DNA from: Vulcanisaeta sp. JCM 16159
GTDB taxonomy: Archaea; Thermoproteota; Thermoprotei; Thermoproteales; Thermocladiaceae
Assembly (NCBI RefSeq): GCF_001316265.1
Contig: NZ_BBDN01000005.1
Location: 117,469-181,468 of the forward strand
Reading direction: 5' to 3'
Length of the DNA stretch: 64,000 nucleotides
The notes under the pieces were generated by a model. It saw only the letters and a program-made list of their open reading frames with translations, was not told the DNA's origin and searched no databases. Shown piece after piece: positions 58,957 to 64,000 of this stretch. The position numbers and the translations under genes were made by a program. Every line of letters begins with the position of its first letter. Within the stretch, counting starts at the first letter, position 1.

Positions 58957-60138
58957 ATGAGCATAAGCATTATCAGTATACTGGAGCACTCGCTTAGGGA
59001 TAAGACTGACAACCCGAGCGCCATAGCATCGGCAATGCTGTCCGGCTGCCCCATAATCGCCGCATCGCCAGGCAATGGTGGATATGCGTACTGCGTGGTG
59101 CTGGTGGACCTAAGGCGGTACGCCATCACGACGATTAAGTGCGGCAAGGCGAGCCCGGCGGAGCTGGAGGGGATGGCCGGCTGCGGCGTGGTCCTGAGCA
59201 GCGATTGCGGTGGAATTAGTAGGTGCGTGAGGTTTAACGGCGATGCGGGTGCCAAGGAAATAATGAGCTACCTAGGTAGGAAGCTCGAGAGGGCGAGGAC
59301 CCTCACGGCATTAATCCAAGGCCTAGGGGGCCTAGCCCCAGAGGGCAATACGCTGGTTATGCAGCCAGCCTACGCAGGCGCCTTCGTGAGGGCATACGCA
59401 TCGCCCGACAAGGCAGTGATAATCAGCAATTACCTGGGTAGGGCCGTGCTGCTGCGGGCATCCGCAGGCGAGGTGAATAAGTACGCATTGGCCCTCGACA
59501 GCTACCTAGCCCAGGGGGCGCTTAAGCGCATGGGCATAACCACGTGTATTAGCCGTGCAGTCGAGCTATACATGTGCGTGAGGGGCGGCGGCAGGTGCGC
59601 CGCGGCGCCATGCCAAGGCGAGGGCGATGAGGACCTCAAAGGCGCCCTAAGGGCGATCGCCAGCGGCGAGGTGGGCGCGGTGATCAAGTTATTCGGCATA
59701 GCCATTGCGGACTTCACGTCAAGGAGGCACCTCATTACGGGGAGGTTGACGCGGTGGTCAAAGCACATGGATGCCTATGCGGACCTCCTCAGGGTGGCGA
59801 GGGACCTCCTAAGCAATACGGCGATAAGGCGGAGGCCTCTACCTAGCCATTAAATCAGCATCGCCGCTGGACACAATCATCAAAAATGCGAAAAAGTTAT
59901 CATCAAGCATAGGCGATGCAAGCGCCATAAACGACATCCTAGCCAAACTCCAAGACCCACAACTCAAGAGGGCCTGGAGGCTAGCCAGGGCAGCCGCGGC
60001 CGAGGCCGAGTGGGACCTGGAGGTGCCGGACACGCTGAGGGCGGCCGTAGAAAGCAGGACCATAGGTACGCAATATACGTCGAAACAAGGAACTACAGCG
60101 ACATAATAAAACTCGCACTCAGAGAATTGCTGACTTAA
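58957..60138 (+). CDS. Unknown island protein, about 393 residues (frameshifts near the end)
   Basis: Residues 1-298 intact: MSISIISILEHSLRDKTDN, VVLVDLRRYAITTIKCGKASPAE, CGVVLSSDCGGISRCV, LGRKLERARTLTALIQGL, MGITTCISRAVELYMCV. A Cys/Gly-rich segment (CVRGGGRCAAAPCQGEG) near residue 210 could bind metal. The first frame ends at 59853. The sequence continues in other frames as YLAIKSASPLDTIIKNAKKL and ends RYAIYVETRNYSDIIKLALRELLT (TAA at 60136). Soluble, no anchor. I do not recognise the family. Confidence 0.6.
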
Positions 60139-60189
60139 CCAAGCCCCGCAACAACTAAATGCTTATTCCTTCTAATCCCTTTAGGGATT

Positions 60190-60257
60190 CTCCGATGCGC
60201 TGCTTTTTGAACCCCTTTATAACGCTTACGCTTAAAAATGTGCGTTGTCCATCGGAG
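60190..60257. repeat. 8-bp inverted repeat in a 170-bp intergenic region
   Basis: CTCCGATG (60190-60197) and CATCGGAG (60250-60257) are perfect reverse complements separated by 52 bp. A second small dyad (AATCCCT-TT-AGGGATT) lies just before at 60174-60189. A TATA-like TTTATAACG sits between the arms. The sequence may hold a promoter or a short structured RNA. Confidence 0.4.
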
Positions 60258-60307
60258 CAATTACATTTCAATAATGTTTATTAAGTGGGTGGCATAGGCA
60301 TTAATTA

Positions 60308-61037
60308 ATGGGTGCGTCAAAGTACCTCAGGGCAGCCGCGGTGATAGCCTTAATACTGCTTATTGAATATGCGATCGAACTGGCCGGCGCCATCAACGCC
60401 TACTCAAGGCCAAGCCCTCAAGAGGTGGCCTACGCATTGAACACGACGATCAGCACAGTCATCGAGAAGGAGAACACGACGAAGATTGTCTCCTCCGCCG
60501 CGGGCAACCTCACGGCAGCCGCCATAAATGCCACGAGGAGCGCCGCATCGGCGGTTGTAAATGCCACGCTCGGGAAGCCTGTTAATTCGAGCAAAGTGGC
60601 AAACGCATTCACAGGAGCCTCTCAATCAACGCAGCAGTTCATGGCGCTGCCGCCATTTACCTATACGCACCGCTGCAGATATTCATCAACAACGCGCCGC
60701 CCTGCATCTTCGCGAGCGTGCCAGTGGAGGCTGGGCCGCCATAGGGTACATACTCTACCAGACTGGGTACCTGGTGGGCTCGGCAATGGCCGCCGCGGGG
60801 GTGCCGCCGAGCACCGCCGCCCTAGTCCTCGCATCGCCAGTTACGATGGTGGAGCTCCTGGCGTATGCGGTATCAACCTACGCATCAACCCTCATGCTGA
60901 AGCCGCTAATCGACGTAGCGAGGAGGAAGAGGGGGAAGGCATCAATCGCGGACCTAAGGCCCTGGGCCGCCGCGCTGGCGGCAGCCCTCGCAATACTCCT
61001 CGCCGCATCCCTAATAGAGTACGCCGCGCTACCGTAG
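60308..61037 (+). CDS. SpoIIM/DUF95-like integral membrane protein (frameshifted)
   Basis: About 243 residues. N-terminal helix (LRAAAVIALILLIEYAIELAGAI), an extracellular Ala/Asn-rich loop with glycosylation sites (AAAINATRSAASAVV), then IYLYAPLQIFINNAPPCIFA, GYILYQTGYLVGSAMAAAGV and the closing helix LAAALAILLAASLIEYAA. The NN...NG-like order and terminal L-I-E match the SpoIIM family, found in archaea as single genes near membrane or pilus loci. Breaks lie near 60645 and 60740. Located immediately upstream (about 80 bp) of the large surface protein on the same strand, so probably functions with it. Confidence 0.6.
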
Positions 61038-61116
61038 GCGCGCAAAAACACTTTTAAACACGTTAAAACAAGACATTCAAAAAGGCTTATAAGTTCACAA
61101 GCTTTTTAAGTACTTG

Positions 61117-63427
61117 ATGAGCGAGGTCCTATCCGAACTCCTAACGGGGACTGTCGGCTTCATACTGGCAATGATAATAATAGCCGCCGCCGTAGGCGTG
61201 TTCATGTACTCATACTTCACCTACGCGCAGCACCAAGTGATTAAAAACTACCTATGGGCAGTGGCGGACGCAGTGCCCCTCCCTAACGGCCAGTGGTTCC
61301 TAGGCATCGTGAACACAGGCACTGAGCAGTTCTTCGTTAAGCAAGTGCTCCTGGCTAACGGTCAATCCATAACCGTGAACTCGAAGCCGCTCCTACACAA
61401 CCAGTGGTGGAACGCGACGTACCCGGCAAGGCCATCAATGGTAATCATCTGCTACGTTGAAAACCCAAGCATTTGCGAGCCAGTGAAGGTCAGCGGGTAC
61501 GCAACATGGACTCCTCCACTAATGAATAATGACACAAATAACAATAACACTGCCATTGCAAACGTAACAACAATGGCCATTGCGCCAGGCGTCTACATAG
61601 TCGTTAACGACCCGTACGGCATCCAGTATTGGCTCGTAAAGTGGCAAATCGGCCTTAACACCTACGGATGCCAAATAGGATCACCTACCTGGTGCAGTAG
61701 GACTGGCTCGGGCAACGCCGGCTGGGTCGCTGAATTGGGAAACCTGAGCAAAATAATAAGCGACGCATACGTAATGACGCCTAAAAATGTGACGGCGCAA
61801 TACCCAAGCGGCATAATTGGAAGTGCACTAAGCGTGAACTTCACGGCATGCACAATATACCCATCCAACTATGAAATTAACCCGCAGCCAATCAACGGCC
61901 CCACAGCATACATACTTCAATACTACGTATCATGTGTAGATAGGCCCGTGGTGAAGATAGTAAGCAATATACCCATAGTCATTGGAACGCTCAATTCAGA
62001 ACGATCCTTATCCCTATACTTTAACCCAATAATGAGCAACTACTATGGGTGCTCACTGGGCAGCCAAAACCCAGTGCCTTACGGAGGATACGTAGAGGGA
62101 TATTACGCACAAACCAGCAGCTGCTCAATAATGGGTGAAGTAGACTTCCCAGCCTGGAAGTACCTACTTAACTGGGGCAGCGGCAGTAATGTAGTTGTGA
62201 CCCCGCCCGTTGGGCAACCAATAACCTTCGCAATAGCCTCGCCAGTCCCATTATCAGTGGGGCAAGGCCTAACAATAAATAGCGGCTCATACGCAACCCT
62301 ACAGCTGGTGGCCAACTACACGAACGGCGAACCCATTAACCAATGGGGAAGCATGTGGGTACAAAATACGTCGTTCCCATACGTATACGTCTTTCAACTA
62401 ACAATAACTTCGCCCGACGCGTTTTGGGACGCTAACGGCACTAACCCCTCAATAATAATTACATACCCAATAGGCGGAAACACCACGGTGGTGACCGTAC
62501 AGTATAACGACGTGAACCCAGATGGCGGCGTAGTTTGGCCGTGGATGGGATGGACAAACGCAACGACGAAGGCAGGGTGGCGGTGTACGGCAGTCGGGGC
62601 GTGCAACTTGGAGATGCCGAAATTTACATATGACGGCCCCGCCAATTCAGCCTATATAAGCCAAGGCTTCATAAATGACTGGCCAATAGGCAGCGTGCAA
62701 ACCCTAGAAGCACAACAATGGAAAGACTCGTTTGGAGACCTTACTGGTGGCATTATAAGCGTCCAATTAAGCGGCACAGGCAGCCTACAGAAATTACCCA
62801 TCCTCAATAAATATGCATGGTTCTTCGCCTCAAAATCCGTATCCTGGAACATAAATCCATATAGCGTGTCGGTCCAGAGCTACTACGCAGTACTAGCCTG
62901 CTACAACTACCAGTACCAGCCCACCTCAGTCTCGATAGACTACTTCACAAACCCAAGCCCGAACACCGCAGGCCTAGGCCCTGTCTCAATGCAATACCTA
63001 CTGCCGCCAATACCCAGCAACTGCCCAATATACTTCCTATCAATATTCACACAACTAAACACCTATTGGAGTGGCGGCGGTGGCGGCGGCTCAACCACGA
63101 GACCGAGCACGACGTACACGGAAGCCACTGTATGCTACACAACATTGGTTGCTATAAGGAATTAACGCCCGTATACACCACGCCACAGAACAACGTAGTG
63201 TCAGTGGGGAGCAACACCGTTTACTTGGGCTCGGGCCAGCTCTATGAAGTAATAGTCAAATATCCAATATACAAGGAGGTCTGTGACAACGGCCAAACAA
63301 CGACGTACCTGGCCAGCCAATAACGGAGGTAATACAGTTAAACAGCCAAGGCCAGACAGTGAGTGAGCAGAGCCAGGAGGGGGTGGGCATATCAATAACG
63401 TGGGGGCAAAACGGCCAAAGTGGATGA
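61117..63427 (+). CDS. Very large membrane-anchored surface protein (frameshifts near 3' end)
   Basis: About 770 residues. N-terminal hydrophobic helix (GFILAMIIIAAAVGVFMYSYF) of the pilin or anchor type after a short MSEVLSELLTG lead. The rest is extracellular, β-rich, with aromatic-rich strands (WYWLVKWQIGLN, NYYGCSLG) and Ser/Gly/Asn sequons, similar to surface-layer or adhesin proteins. A Gly-rich linker YWSGGGGGGSTTRP precedes the break near 63150. The continuation (CYKELTPVYTTPQNNVV to ITWGQNGQSG) ends at TGA 63425. No enzyme motif. It faces the 63485 gene convergently. Confidence 0.6.
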
Positions 63428-63442
63428 CTTGTTTATAAATTA

Positions 63443-63455
63443 TTTTTTTAAAAAA
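63443..63455. terminator. T/A-run bidirectional terminator region
   Basis: TTTTTTT followed by AAAAAA lies between the convergent stops of the two surface-protein genes. T-runs terminate archaeal transcription. Each strand thus has a run of six to seven T after its gene end. Confidence 0.5.
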
Positions 63456-63484
63456 TATTAAAAACGAAGCAAATAGATTTTGCC

Positions 63485-64000
63485 TTACTTTATTATTATC
63501 ACGGTCATGTTGCCCACATACCACCAGTACCACGTGTATGGTAGTGATGCGACTTGGCTATAGGGCATGAGTAGGTTCACCTCGAAGGCCACTGGGTACG
63601 CCGTGCCATTGAACAGGGGGCCTATTGGGTTTGTGTAGCAGGGCTGGCCCATAACCGTTACGTAGCCCCTCTCAATGAAGTTGCTGGTTATTATTGTTGG
63701 GTAGCCAACGATGTATGCCTCATCCCCGGTGACATTCACGTAGAAGTAGGCATACGCGTACTGGTACTCGCCATTGCTCCAGAAGAGTCTCGTGGTTGGC
63801 GGTGCGAAGAAGTCGCCGCTGCAGACCTGCGGCGTTAGCCAACCCATCCTCTCCGCCATTAATGTGCCGTTTGGGTAGAAGATGAGCATGTTCATGAGGC
63901 CGAACGACACGCCCAGGGCCGCATTACCGTACTGAAGCATGCCGGGCTGCTCTGGGCCGTTTATCTCCCAAGTCTCGTTCATGGATAGGTACCTCATGAC
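63485..64000 (-). CDS. Surface protein, 5' end possibly outside window
   Basis: At least 170 residues. The ATG at 63997 opens MRYLSMNETWEINGPEQPG and the frame remains open to the window edge, so the true start may be upstream. The sequence is β-rich with aromatic strands (RLFWSNGEYQYAYAYFYVNV, WYWWYVGNM) and Asn sequons, no membrane helix in the visible part. Cysteines (QVCSG, QPCYTNP) may form a disulfide. It resembles the extracellular part of the neighbouring large protein in composition, suggesting a second surface component of the same island. Confidence 0.5.
   Translation of the reverse strand, partial: VMRYLSMNETWEINGPEQPGMLQYGNAALGVSFGLMNMLIFYPNGTLMAERMGWLTPQVCSGDFFAPPTTRLFWSNGEYQYAYAYFYVNVTGDEAYIVGYPTIITSNFIERGYVTVMGQPCYTNPIGPLFNGTAYPVAFEVNLLMPYSQVASLPYTWYWWYVGNMTVIIIK

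Larger units (their letters stand above)
52131..64000. mobile_element. Candidate integrated element or foreign gene island
   Basis: From about 52.1 kb to the window end, genes change character. GC content is visibly higher than in the left part, third-position C/G dominate, and nearly all proteins are unknown except a Cas4-like nuclease and a SpoIIM-like protein. Small genes on both strands alternate with large membrane-anchored surface proteins. No integrase, transposase, replication initiator or att repeat was found, and the right end lies outside the window, so the element is an inference. Confidence 0.4.

Noticed and set aside
1..64000. CRISPR array or insertion sequence
   Set aside because: No regularly spaced repeat and no transposase or integrase motif was seen. 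The Cas4-like gene alone does not indicate CRISPR.

Overview
The window looks like chromosomal DNA of a thermophilic crenarchaeon of the order Thermoproteales, probably close to Vulcanisaeta or Caldivirga. The genus is an inference. It rests on A-type ATP synthase and archaeal ribosomal genes, GTP cyclohydrolase III, CDP-archaeol synthase, a PPi-type phosphofructokinase overlapping an archaeal class I aldolase (the fba-pfp order known from Thermoproteus tenax), GTG/TTG starts, and TATA boxes 24-34 bp before the first codon, as expected for leaderless transcripts.

A feature of the sequence itself matters most for using this annotation. About half of the genes, including essential ones (atpA, atpE, fba, pfp, ilvD), are broken by one-base frameshifts with good homology continuing in another frame. 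Several breaks sit in or beside homopolymers, and even the single tRNA lacks two bases in its T arm. I read this as uncorrected sequencing or assembly indels, not mass gene decay. I therefore give whole-gene spans across the breaks, and many spans are not multiples of three.

Layout. 0-4.7 kb: a roadblock protein, a molybdenum hydroxylase large subunit, and two tandem paralogues of unknown function. 4.7-10.5 kb: an MMPL/RND transporter divergent from an ABC ATPase and a coiled-coil surface protein, which look like one envelope machine. 10.5-21.7 kb: FolE-type GTP cyclohydrolase, ilvD, an ABC-2 exporter, two HAD phosphatases, GTP cyclohydrolase III, a membrane-tethered HTH regulator, a secreted protein and a VKOR. 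21.7-31 kb: a MoeA fusion, an acyl-CoA ligase, a glutamate-synthase-like flavoprotein, a UbiA prenyltransferase and CDP-archaeol synthase (adjacent steps of lipid synthesis), and a pair of DUF35 proteins. 31-35.2 kb: rps3-rpl29-rnp1 followed by atpE-atpA. 35.3-41.4 kb: cysS, a GH15 glucoamylase, pfp and fba (glucan to triose phosphates), and an ArfB-like amidohydrolase. 41.5-43.8 kb: a small patch with a thermopsin-like protein, an AbrB-like regulator and three strong inverted repeats beside tRNA-Gly, suggestive of an old integration. 43.8-51.9 kb: a DUF309 protein, a sugar ABC transporter operon, a UxaA-type sugar-acid dehydratase and a 3-hydroxyisobutyrate-dehydrogenase-like oxidoreductase.

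52.1-64 kb is different. It looks visibly more GC-rich, has almost no recognisable housekeeping genes, and carries a Cas4-like nuclease with an N-terminal zinc ribbon, a SpoIIM-like membrane protein, a very large membrane-anchored surface protein and several unknowns. I treat it as a candidate integrated element or undescribed gene system. No integrase, replication protein or capsid protein was recognised, so its nature is unproven. No CRISPR array or insertion sequence was seen.
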